NCBI GenBank assembly: GCA_014058105.1
Contig: JACGCM010001005.1
Location: 62,001 to 126,000 of the forward strand
DNA length: 64,000 bases
Direction of reading: 5' to 3'
DNA from: Kingdonia uniflora
Lineage: Eukaryota > Streptophyta > Magnoliopsida > Ranunculales > Circaeasteraceae
Shown: piece by piece, positions 35,040-45,145 of the stretch
Layout: every line of letters begins with the position of its first letter
How positions within the stretch are numbered: position 1 is the first letter of the stretch
The notes under the pieces: generated by a model
What the model saw: the letters and a program-made list of their open reading frames with translations, nothing else
Databases searched by the model: none
What the model was told of the DNA's origin: nothing
Position numbers and translations under genes: made by a program

Positions 35040-37711
35040 CCGACTACATTTACAAAAGATGACACTTGAGCTACCCGATGCATTCAATGAAAGCAAGTCT
35101 TACATCTCTTTACTTTTTTCTTTTATATTCACTTGTAAACCTCTTATTCAAAAATTAATAATTTGTTTGCTTACCTAGAAAAAATAACCCTTGCTCGTGC
35201 TCAGATACAAGCAACAATCTCTACACACATTCCTATTAATTAATCAGAAGTTAGACATAAGCGTGGTATCCGGCAAAGGGTCTCGAGGAGCGTTATCCCG
35301 CAGTGGATACGTTACAGAAGCAATTAGAGGGTTCTACTTGATTTTTAACAGACTATGCTTGTGGATTGGAGACTGATGGCGATGTCAGTTTCTCAAAAAG
35401 CACAAACCATCGACCAATGATGTGGTCAACACTAAGAAATAACATAGAATATTTACTAATATCCAGGCACCTATAACTACAAAATCGTTTGTATATTTTG
35501 AGAACAAGCGTACTGAATCCATCCAAATATAGGCACATACGTGTGTAGTTAGAGAATTTTAAGGTCTCAATAAATTATGTCTCATCAGAAAGAGAACAAC
35601 TCGATAGAGTAAATGTAGTTGTCAATAACAAATTTATATATACAGCGATTTTCTCCAATTTGAACTAAGATCATGACGCTAAAGCTGCTGTTGAGTGTCA
35701 GCAATATAAAGATTGGTCGATTAAACTAGAATTAAATGTTCTCATGCGGCGAGAGGCATTTGGACAAATAGTCTGGCTAAATTATTCCATGAAGCTAATT
35801 GGATATAAATGGATATTCATTCAGAAACATAATGAATTCAAGGAAATTTTAAGTTGTAAAGTTTGTCTAGTTGCACAATAGTCATCTTAGAGACCTGGAA
35901 TAGATTAGGAGGAGAATTACAGCCCCGTGATGGACACAATTACTGTCGATATTTTTACTTAGTTAGTCAGAGAAGGACTGGATGCACATCTTATGGATGT
36001 GGTTACTGCATGCCAATATGGTAAGCTTGATACATCCACATGAAGATGCATAACGATTATCTTTTTCAAAAAATATCCCTCTAAAAGATAGGGATATTTT
36101 TTTTAGCAAACTGGGTTTTATTATTGATCAATGGTAAGGTGATACAAAGAGGAAGAAATGAACCTTGCCTATGAAAAGAGATACATAATCACTTTCTAAT
36201 GTATGCAAGTCCTAGCCTTTCTAAGAACAAAGAAGCCCTAATTGCTCTTGGTAGGGTATTTAGATTCCAATGTTGCCTGATGAAATGCGCACTTCCATCT
36301 TTTAAGAGTCCATCTACAGAAAAATTCCCTTCTCTGTATTTATGCCCTAATGTCACCTATAGTTCATTGCATAATTCTCTGATCTTCCTCCATTCTCCCT
36401 TGTATTTAGGTACTATTGTAGTAACTTTGCTAAACCAGTCAACAATCATTTTGAAGTCTACCTCCACTATGATATGAGGCCATGAATGCTGCTTACAGTT
36501 CTGCAAACCCACAAGTAGTTCATTGCATAAAAGATAGGGATAAGTACGTTATAAAAGCTAAAAAATCATTGAATGGATTAATACATTTTGGTCTCATGTA
36601 GCAGTAAGTTGACCAAACATATGCAGAATCGAGGATTCTCAAATGAATTGCTCAATGTGTCTTTATCATGACGAGTTCTAGATGAAAGATCTTGGTAAGC
36701 CTAAGTTATGCCTAAGAATAAAGGTTGAACACTTACTTTATGGAATGCTTATTTATCAGTCCACGTACACTAAACGAGTTCTCCAATGATACCAAACAGA
36801 TAAGAGTCGTCTATTAAGAACACCAATTATTTCACGGTCTATAGAGGTTAAGTCTGACCTAATTTGTTTTCCAGACGAGGATTAAGAACACCAATTAGAT
36901 CTAGAAAGAGTTTTGAGGAAGAAACCTATGGTTTAGAGTAATTCATTGTAATTAACTTCGTTTTAAGCAATTGAAGCTCTTCTTTTTCCCAATCAATTGG
37001 TGTTCTTCGTACTTTTCAGCTAACTAGAGCTTCTTCATCGTATTGTGGATTAGCAACACAACGATATCTTGGAGATTGGTAAAACAGGCGATGGTTGCTA
37101 CATCATCAAATCATTATGAGATTCTGGCACTATACGAAACTAGAAGAAAAGTTGTTTGGTTAAAGTCATTCATCAATTACATTGACACAAAGCTACGTAC
37201 TCTCATCACTCGAAAGCTTTCAAAGGACGATCTATAAAGACAATTTAGCCTGCAAAACACAACTACAAGACAAATTTATCAAAGGAGATCACACCAAATA
37301 TATATCACCGAAGTTTTTTCATACGCATGAACTATAAGAAGTTGGAGTGGTCGACATGCAATAGGTTAGATCCACAGAGAACTTAGTCGATCAATTCACG
37401 AAGTCATTATCAAGAAGAACGTTTACGGTATTTGAATGAAATGACTTAGCAAATTGTTATCATCAGGGGGACATTTTCTATACCACTCAAAGACTAAAAA
37501 TAGATTGTACTCTTCTTTGTTGTAGGTTTACAAACTAGGTTTTTCAAGCAAGGTTTTAACAAGGCAACATATAACGCGTCTTACGCTAACTTAAAAGATT
37601 GATTGTGTTCTTTCCTACTATGAATTTTTTTTCCATGGCCTTTAGGTTTCCTTAGTTAGGTTATAAATGAAGCAAACTACTTCAAGTTATGCGGACATCC
37701 AAAATGAGAAG
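35040..37711 (+). pseudogene. Ty1/copia element 2 (RT and RNase H remnant), nested insertions
   Basis: After an unassigned 5' part (35,040-35,650), reverse transcriptase begins with AKAAVECQQYKDW, KLIGYKWIFIQKHNEFKEI, RPGID, ENYSPVMDTITVDIF and GLDAHLMDVVTACQYGKLD. It is split at 36,083-36,542 by a LINE fragment with a 14-bp target duplication. The frame resumes with YVIKAKKSLNGL. The C-terminal RNase H region (37,040-37,440) has VATSSNHYEILALYETRRK, VVWLKSFI, KFIKGDHTKYISPKFF (with shifts) and ENLVDQFTKSL. It is related to but distinct from element 1, and fully decayed. Confidence 0.8.
36097..36528 (-). mobile_element. 5'-truncated LINE insertion with 14-bp target duplication
   Basis: AAAAGATAGGGATA at 36,083-36,096 is repeated perfectly at 36,529-36,542. 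The insert starts with nine T (a poly-A tail on the minus strand). Its minus strand encodes a LINE C-terminal RNase H-like tail with IIVEVDFKMIVDWFSKV, IRELCNELKV and HKYREGNFSVDGLLKDGSA. It splits the copia element 2 reverse transcriptase, so it is younger than that element. The perfect duplication in very decayed host sequence points to a fairly recent insertion. Confidence 0.85.
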
Positions 37712-37780
37712 TGTTATGAACTGGGTATGTTTAAGTCAAAACCCAATGGTTTTGGAAACCCACATAACCAATAGATGCAC
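37712..37780 (+). repeat. Start of the 3' LTR of copia element 2
   Basis: CCAAAATGAGAAG, purine-rich, precedes TGTTATGAACTGGGTATG. The LTR is then cut by the hAT-like element and seems to resume at 38,944. The LTR end is not clear; it is somewhere before the gag remnant at about 39,260. Confidence 0.5.
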
Positions 37781-38943
37781 GGGAGCTGGCAATTTAACCC
37801 GCCCCGCCGGAGCCCCACCTCGCTAATGAGGCGGGTTTGGTATGACTATAGCGGGTATGGGGCGGGTTTGGTTTTTGTTTTTTAAAACTCATTTATTTAT
37901 TGGGACTGGTCTGGTTTTAAGGCTCTAATAAATGGTGCCCCGTCACCCGACCAATTATAAATGATATGACTTGAATACCCTTAAGTTAAACTTAATTCTA
38001 AAGGCATATTAGTTAAGTCCAACCTCCGGTCTCCTCTCCTATCTTCATTTAAACCTCCAGCCTCTTGTATTCTGTCATCAACTTCTTTTCATTTCAACCT
38101 CGTAATAATATTATTCACCAAACTAACTTTTATTTGTGGCTCAAGTCAAGTGAGTATTCTGATTGTAATGGATCTATGATGAAACTCACATTCTTCTTCT
38201 GATAAGAAAATTTTTGATTTCTCTTTTTTTCTTTCTTCATAGATCAAAACAAAGAAGAGAAGAAGAAGTAAAAGAAGAGATCTTTGTTTGAAAGGTATTC
38301 ATTCTCTTTTTCTGAATCAATTGGTATTCTCATTCCTTTTGATTACTACTACTACTACTTGCTTTCATTAAAAAAGATTATACATTTTTAGTTTTTAGTT
38401 AGAATTCTTCAAACCCCATTTCCCCTTTTTACTCAACTGGTGACTCATTTCGTTTCTTACTAATTCTGATTATCTATGTACCAGTATTCATCTCCATCTA
38501 TGTACTCCATCATTACAATCGGTATGAGACTTAATTCAATTTCAGACCCAAAACAACATTCTTCACCAAACTAACTTTCATTTTCAACAATTGTATTGGA
38601 AAATGACTTTCATCAAACCTCACACCAATCTTATGATGTCAACTGTTTTCCTTTTTCTTGTCTGAATCGCATCCCATCTTTGGTGTATTAATAATGCCTA
38701 TATTTCCTTAAAGTCTTGTAAAACTTAGATTCTGTTGACAACATTAAATAATACAGTATCAAACATATAAATTTTTAAACAGGTGGTGGGGCGGGTTTGG
38801 TATAGGCAAATTTAAACGGGGTGGGTTTGGTATTCCCCATTTAACTTAAATGGTATTGGGGCGGGTTTGGGGGGTAGGGTAATTTGGCGGGTACGGGGAT
38901 GATATTACTCCACCCGCCCCAAACCCGACCCATTACCAGCCCT
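37781..38943. mobile_element. Non-autonomous hAT-like element, 1,163 bp
   Basis: The left end reads GGGAGCTGGCAATTTAACCC and the right end closes with CATTACCAGCCCT, which is its approximate reverse complement. The flanks are AGATGCAC (37,773-37,780) and AGATGTAT (38,944-38,951), an 8-bp duplication with two mismatches. Terminal (C/T)AGGG-CTGG ends and 8-bp duplications are usual for plant hAT elements. GCGGGTTTGG-type subterminal motifs are repeated many times near both ends. No transposase is encoded; the middle is T-rich filler with a (TAC)n run near 38,346. Confidence 0.75.
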
Positions 38944-39256
38944 AGATGTATCCCTTGCGTTCTATTGGTTATAGAGTTGGTTACAACGGTTGTAAATAGG
39001 TTTTAAACGTAGTTTGTGATAGCAAGATACCAATAATGAGTTTCATTTTTTTTTTCTCTCAAATCACTGAACCCCATTATAACAGCAGTGCATTTAAATT
39101 GACATTGTTGGAGGGATTTTTGACCTAAAGCACTTGAGCTTGAGTGGGAGTAGGAGTGAGAGCGGGTGATGTGCTGTTGGAGATGATGCTCTAAGGGCAC
39201 AACCCATTGCCCCTCTCCCTCTCTTCCAAAATCTCCCCTCTCTCTCTCTCTCCTGC

Positions 39257-39475
39257 ATGTCCCTAAGAACAAGGAAGATTGGGAATTCAGACCCTAAAAT
39301 TATAGCTCCGGCATTCACCTCCGCTCTGCACATTGACTTAAAAGTTCGAGAAGAACTTACCCTACACAAGCCTCGCACAGTCACTGAGATGATTGATGTG
39401 GTTAATAACTATATCAAACTGGAGCGGTCAAAGAAAGATAAGATGAAAAGCTCATCTGAAATCCATTCTTGAGAA
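39257..39475 (+). pseudogene. Tat element B, gag C-terminal remnant
   Basis: The ORF contains IIAPAFTSALHIDLKVREEL, LHKPRTVTEMIDVVNNYIKLE and a Lys-rich tail, the usual end of a plant gypsy gag (retrotrans_gag) region. The 5' part of gag, the primer-binding site and the 5' LTR are not visible; the sequence to the left belongs to the copia 2 and hAT nest. A CT run lies at 39,236-39,252. Confidence 0.65.
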
Positions 39476-39479
39476 GCAT

Positions 39480-40501
39480 CTTCGACTCCAGCTCAGCGAA
39501 TAGTCACTTCTAAAGCGCCTAAATAACGCGACAAAAATACCGATAACAATAAATGAAGGGACGGTAAACCAGACAGACCTGTCCCAATTTTGTCGCCAAT
39601 GACAACAACTCTCTCTGCTATCTTGCCCATGATAAAGGGAGTTGAGTGTTATCGCACACTACAGACAATTCCCGATCTTCCAAACAGACTCTTATGTCAG
39701 TACCATAATGTGCATAGTCACGAAACTAACAACTGCTACTCCCTCATCTGAATCTTTTATCATATCCTATTAGATGGAAGACTCCATAATTATATCATTG
39801 ACATCCAGAAGCTTCTCTAGGATCAAGCCAAAAACAAAGAAGTTGAACAAAATCAAGACCAGGGACAAGCTCGCCACTTGTATATGATCGAGATTGAAAA
39901 GGGGAAGAAAATAAAATAAGACGACCGCATTACGTCCTGCTACAAAATAACCTCATCAAACAAATCAGCAAAAAAATTTCTGGGCTCAAGCAAGTCAAAG
40001 TTTTCTTACCAGATAACCTTCGAAGACTATGACACCAACCATGTTAAATACCCTCATGATGGCCCTCTTGTTATTATGTTCAAAGTCGAACAAGATTACC
40101 TCCATACACTTCTCATCGATACCGGAAGCGCCACAAATGTCTTATTCCGAAGAGCAATTGAAGTCCTCGGCCTTACAGATTCGGTCAAAGCTTCGATAAC
40201 AACAATCACAGGCTTCAATGGTTCAAAAGAATTAGCTACCAGAGAAATCACTCTGCCAGTTCAGGCAGGTTTAGAAACTACATTCGTCAAATTTCTTGTC
40301 ATCGATGCAGAGTCCAAATACTTGGGAATTTTGCGTCTAAGTTGGTTACATTCTATCAAGGCAGTGCCATCAACTTATCATCTAGCATTACATTTTCCAA
40401 CGGATCACGGAGTCTATAAAATTAAAGGTAGCCAAGCAGTAGCACAAATGTGCGAAAATACCACAACCAACCCTCATACAATTAAACTTCTCAAGGCGTA
40501 G
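39480..40501 (+). pseudogene. Tat element B, zinc-knuckle-like region and aspartic protease
   Basis: LLCQYHNVHSHETNNCYSL (about 39,690-39,750) matches the Cys/His pattern that plant gypsy elements carry between gag and protease. The ORF at 40,076-40,501 has LLIDTGSATNVLFRRAIEVL, with the DTG active site of a retroviral-type aspartic protease, and continues with FLVIDAESKYLGILRLSWLH. The stretch before it contains stops, so the polyprotein is not continuous. Confidence 0.75.
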
Positions 40502-40779
40502 CAATTACAATACAAGGAGTCAACGACATTCGAACAGTATGACACCGAGATGGTCAAATCTGTAGAACTCGATGGCCCAGGGTGTACAGCCTTCATCGGC
40601 TCTAAATTATCGATCGACGAAAAAAGAGGCCATGATACAGCTGCTTAAGAAAAATATTGACATCTTCGCCTGGACTTTCCAATAAATGCCTGACATTGAT
40701 CCTTCCATCGCTTGCCACCGACTCAATCTCCTTCCCGACAGTAAAACTGTCATTAAAAATGATAGAATCTAGCTCCCCG

Positions 40780-42300
40780 ACTCCGAGATGCAGTCAACAA
40801 TGAAATTGATAAAATCCTTCGTGTAAGATTTATTTTGAAAGCCAAATATCCGAAATGGGTTTCTAATATCGTCGCTGTACCAAAGAAAAATGGTAAAATC
40901 AGGGTTTGTGTAAAACCCAACAAATTCATACCCAAAGACAGTTTTCCACTACCATTAATTCCGCAACTTCTCGTTTCAGTCACAGGATACGAACTTTTTT
41001 CTATGATGGACGTTGTCTCGGGATACAACAAAGTACCACTCGCCGAAGAAGATCAGGAAAAAATAACTTTCATAACTGAAAGAGGTCTCTACTGTTATGA
41101 AGTAATGCTTTTTGGGTTAAAGAATGCTGGAGCTACTTACCAAAGACTTGTAACCCAAATTTTCAAAGACCACCTCGGCAAAATCATGAAAGTTTATATC
41201 GATGATATGATATGTAAAAGCTTGAAGCGAGAAGATCATCCAAACAACCTTTAAACTATCTTCGGTATCCTTCACAAATACCAGATGAAACTCAACCCAA
41301 AAAAATATCAATTCGGCGTCGCATCTGGCAAATTCTTGGGACATCTCGTTAGCAAAAGAGGGATAGAAATTGATTAAACACAATTCAAGCCACTCATGGC
41401 AATGCCATCTCCTCGAATTAAAAAAGATTTTCAAAAATTCGCCGGCAAAATAGCCTTTTTTTATATAAAAAATATGATTAATAAAGCGAAGGCTACAATT
41501 GAGGGGAGGCAAAGCCAATCCCAAAGAAACCAACGACAATCAAGAGAGTCAAGAAACTTTAGAGAATCTAAAATAGCATACAAAGGGTTCTTCTATTTTT
41601 GTTAAGAAAAGTGGTCTGCCTTGGAAGCATTCTGTGTTGCCCTCAGGGAGTAAAAACCCTCTCTTTGATGCTTGAGAAGCTGAGAAATTTGCAACTTTCT
41701 AGCAGTGAGAGAATCTGAGCCTCTCAAATGAATTCTTCATTCTATTCCATCTCACCGGAAAAATAGCCGCTCTTTACAGATTTATCTCTAAGTTATCTGT
41801 TCGATGTAAACTCCTTTACCTTCTTCTTCGTGGAAACCCCACTCTCTTTCCCACAAACAACAAAAGGAAATCATTTGGACTCCCGACTATGAAATGACTT
41901 TCCAAGATCTTAAACGATACTTGAGGCGTCCTCCTATAATGAGTACTCCTATTGATGGCGAATCCATTACTATGTACTTATCCACAACGGACGAGTTAAT
42001 CAGTTCAGTTCTTATTCGAGAAGATGACGGCGTAGAAAAACCAATCTACTTCCTCAGCAAAACCTTTATGCCTGCTAAAAAATGATATACAACAACAGAA
42101 AAATAGCTACTCGCCTTGGTCTAGAGCTCTTAAAAACTTTGTCTCTATTTTTAAGCTTATCCTATCAAGGTTATCATCAAATACCCTCTTAAACTGGTAC
42201 TCTCAAAAAAAGAAAAATCTCGCAGAATCCAGCAATGGTATATTTTTCTTGGAGAATATGATATTTCATTCAAACCTCAAATATCTATCAAGGGACAAGC
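40780..42300 (+). pseudogene. Tat element B, reverse transcriptase and RNase H
   Basis: Reverse transcriptase (ORF 40,835-41,254, continuing to 41,440) shows YPKWVSNIVAVPKKNGKIRV, KDSFPLPLIPQL, MMDVVSGYNKVPL, FITERGLYCYEVMLFGLKNA and YIDDM, so the catalytic box is intact. The DF residues after RVCV are changed to KP. At 41,456 a LINE fragment interrupts the frame; the frame resumes at 41,769 with LYRFISKL. The RNase H region (41,894-42,270) has MTFQDLKRYL, PIYFLSKTF and FKPQISIKGQAVANFL. Stops remain between blocks. Confidence 0.85.
41456..41754 (-). mobile_element. LINE 3'-end insertion in Tat B, 14-bp imperfect target duplication
   Basis: CCGGCAAAATAGCC (41,442-41,455) and CCGGAAAAATAGCC (41,755-41,768) flank 299 bp that starts with a T run. 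Removing it rejoins the gypsy frame at GKIA. Inside, GAGGCAAAGCCAATCCC and the following AGAGTCAAGAAACTTTAGAG resemble the start of the LINE fragment at 51,224, so both are likely 3' ends of one LINE family inserted in minus orientation. Confidence 0.75.
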
Positions 42301-42301
42301 A

Positions 42302-42830
42302 GTGGCCAACTTTTTGGTAGATTTTCCCGTCGAAGACCCCGATTGGGATGAACTTGAAGAAATCTTCACAGATGACTCAATTACAAAACCAGACGCATGG
42401 TCCAAAAGCTCAGGTTGGCAACTTCTTACAAACGGGTCAGCAGGACCACAAGGATCTAGAATTGGCGTTGTCCTCGTTACACCATCCAATCATCGCATCA
42501 AAAAAGCTATCAAACTCAACTTCTATACTACAAATAATGAGACCGAATACGAAGGAATCTTACATGGTCTCGATCTTGCACTTACTCTCAGAGCTAAAGA
42601 ATTAACAGTATATGTCGACTCTTTATTCGTGGCAAATCATTATACCAAAACTTTCAAGACAACAGGAACATGGTTGTTTACGCAGCTTTGGTCGAAGGAA
42701 AGATAAAAAAATTCAAACATGCAATAATATCTTATTTACCTCGACAAGAAAATGGTCATGCTGATGCGTTAGCTTACATCGATGCCATGCTGGGAGATAG
42801 TGAAAAAAGATCTTTGGAAATCGAGATCAT
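42302..42830 (+). pseudogene. Tat element B, archaeal-type RNase H
   Basis: The ORF opens with the tether MANFLVDFPVEDPDWDE and continues with WQLLTNGSAGPQGSRIGVVL, NNETEYEGILHGLDLAL and LTVYVDSLFVANH. It then shifts frame to ISYLPRQENGHADALAYIDA. A second RNase H between the standard RNase H and integrase defines the Tat clade (Ogre, Retand and relatives). The first catalytic Asp (TDGSA in relatives) reads Asn in TNGSA. One frameshift near 42,665 splits the domain. Confidence 0.8.
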
Positions 42831-42949
42831 CGAGTATTCTAGCCTTGATATCCTATCAACACTCCAGATAACCATTACCGAAAATGACGACCCTGACGAT
42901 TTGGGAAGACCATTTTATTCTTACCTCAACTCCAACATCCTCCCCAGTA

Positions 42950-43860
42950 ACAAAGACGAAACTTGATCCCTATTGGCCAAGTACCCCAGATTCACTGTCC
43001 AAAATAAAATATTATATCGCCTCACTGGAAGAGGACCACTTAACGAATGCATCTAACAGAAACAGGCTCAGATCAAAATCAGAGAGCTTCACGAGGGTAT
43101 CTGTGGCGCACATGTTTTAGGAAGATCGCTAGCCCAATGCGCATTCACACAAAAATTATACTAGCCCAAGATGTGACAAGATTATGAAGACTTTGTACCT
43201 AAATGCTACAAATGCCAAATCCACGCTCAGGATATCAAAAGTCTAGCCCACAACTTGCATGTTAACAATTTCCTCTAGCCGTTTAAACGACGGGGAATCG
43301 ACATCATCGGCCCATTCCATCCAGCACCAGGAAATAAAATGTTCATTTTAGTCGCTACTGATTAATTCACTAAGTGGGTCGATGCAATTCCTCTTTGCCA
43401 TACTGATGAAAATGGGGTCATCAAGTTCCTGTAGGAGCATATCATCACTAGGTATGGTTCTTGTAGGAGCATATCAAGTTCCTGTAGGAGATTTACCAAG
43501 TACCCGACGAAAAATCTCAGATGAGGACAATGAACTCGGCCTACTCTGCAACCTCAATTGGATCGAAGAAATCCGAGATCAGTCCATTGCCAATCTGGGA
43601 TGATATCATGATATATTGAAAAAGGTATGCAACAAAAAAGTTTGAAAACGAAAAATTGGTATTGGAGACCTTGTCCTACGACGGATCCAAGATAGTACTC
43701 GACCTAAAAATTCTAGAAAGTTATCAGAAAACTGGGAAGGGCCCTACATCGTCAGTAACAAAATAGATAGCGGAACTTATTGGCTAATAACTGAAGATAA
43801 AGTCTAGCTCGAATATCCGTGGAACACTGCTCAGCTGAAACCATTTTACAGATGAGACAC
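42950..43860 (+). pseudogene. Tat element B, integrase with internal deletion
   Basis: Pieces in order: CYKCQIHAQ (zinc region), RRGIDIIGPFHPAPGNK, FILVATD then a stop, FTKWVDAIPL, EHIITRYG, and after a gap NELGLLCNLNWIEEIRDQSI, then LVLRRIQDSTRPK, LSENWEGPYIV and WNTAQLKPFY. The second catalytic Asp and the Glu, with the PYYPQGNGQ motif, are absent, so there is an internal deletion near 43,450-43,510. At that point GTTCCTGTAGGAGCATATCA is partly triplicated. Confidence 0.75.
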
Positions 43861-43914
43861 TGTAACCATTTTCTTCCAATCAAATAAACAATTTGTACTC
43901 ATCATTGTCTTCTT

Positions 43915-44650
43915 TGCTACTTCAATTTGATCTCAATCTATACTTATTAAGTATACATCAGACAAACGATATCTTTACTACTTCGATTTGATCTCGATCT
44001 ATACTTATCAAGTATACATCAGACAAACGATATCTTTACTACTTCATTTTGATCTCGATCTATACTTATCAAGAATATATTAGACAAACGATATCTTTAC
44101 TACTTCGATTTGATTTTGATCCATACTTATCACGTATACATCAGACAAACAATATCTTTACTACTTCGATTTGATCTCGATCTATACTTATCAAGTATAC
44201 ATCAGACAAACAATATCTTTACTACTTCGATTTGATCTCGATCTATACTTATCAAGTATATATCAGACAAACGATATCTTTATTACTTTGATTTGATCTC
44301 GATCTATACTTATCAAGTATACATCAGACAAACGATATCTTTACTACATCGATTTGATCTCGATCTATATTTATTAAGTATACATAAGATAAACGATATC
44401 TTTACTACTTCGATTTGATCTCGATTCATACTTATCAAGTATATATATATCAGACAAACGATATCTTTGCTACTTCGATTTGATCTTGATCTATACTTAT
44501 CAAGTAGACATCAGACAAACGATATCTTTACTACTTCGATTTGATCCCGATCTATACTTATCAAGTATACATCAGACAAATGATATCTTTACTACTTCGA
44601 TTTGATCTCGATCCATACTTGTCAAATATGCATGAGACAAACAAATTCCT
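43915..44650. repeat. 61-bp tandem repeat, about 12 copies, downstream of Tat B pol
   Basis: CTTCGATTTGATCTCGATC recurs at 43,981, 44,042, 44,103, 44,164, 44,225 and 44,286, a strict 61-bp step. Each unit also has TACTTATCAAGTATACATCA and ACGATATCTTTACTA. One copy carries a TATATA expansion (near 44,442). The block starts about 50 bp after the last integrase codons. Such minisatellites between pol and the 3' LTR are a known feature of Tat/Ogre elements. Confidence 0.92.
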
Positions 44651-45145
44651 TACTATCTTAATTTGTTCTTATGTCCTTACTTCCAGTAGTATACCTAACA
44701 CATATCATTCAATTTTACGCGAACAAATATCCAATTACAGGATGTTCTACTTCACACTCTTTACTTATCGAATAACCTCTTATGAGCCCTTGTTCTTCTT
44801 ATATCAAAATCCAGATACTCATCTCAGGATATACATCTGGTACTCATTACTTGCCATTTCTTAGCCATCTTTCACATATCACGCACACCAACATTCTTTA
44901 CCTATCTGCTCAAATCTATCATCGTTTTTGAAATTTTACTTTATCAAATCTACTCAAACTTATTGCACAATAGTTATTTATTAAAATTTTATAACAACAA
45001 AACAAATATTTTTTGCATACACAAAATTAAAATTGTTTCAGTCCCACTGACCATTTCTTACATACTTTCACTTAACACAACATAATTTAAACACGATTCA
45101 ACTTTTCTAAGGAGATTTTTCTTCATTTAAGGCACCTTCGGGTAC
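44651..45145. other. AT-rich spacer, no gene seen
   Basis: This lies between the 61-bp repeats and the 3' end of the antisense gene. The 107-codon plus ORF at 44,541 runs out of the repeats and has no recognisable motif. Confidence 0.5.

Noticed and set aside
39003..39384. Overlapping minus ORFs near the Tat B gag
   Set aside because: They are reverse readings of the gag remnant and a CT run, with no recognisable domain.
43915..44650. CRISPR-like array
   Set aside because: The units repeat without unique spacers, and the context is a plant gypsy element.
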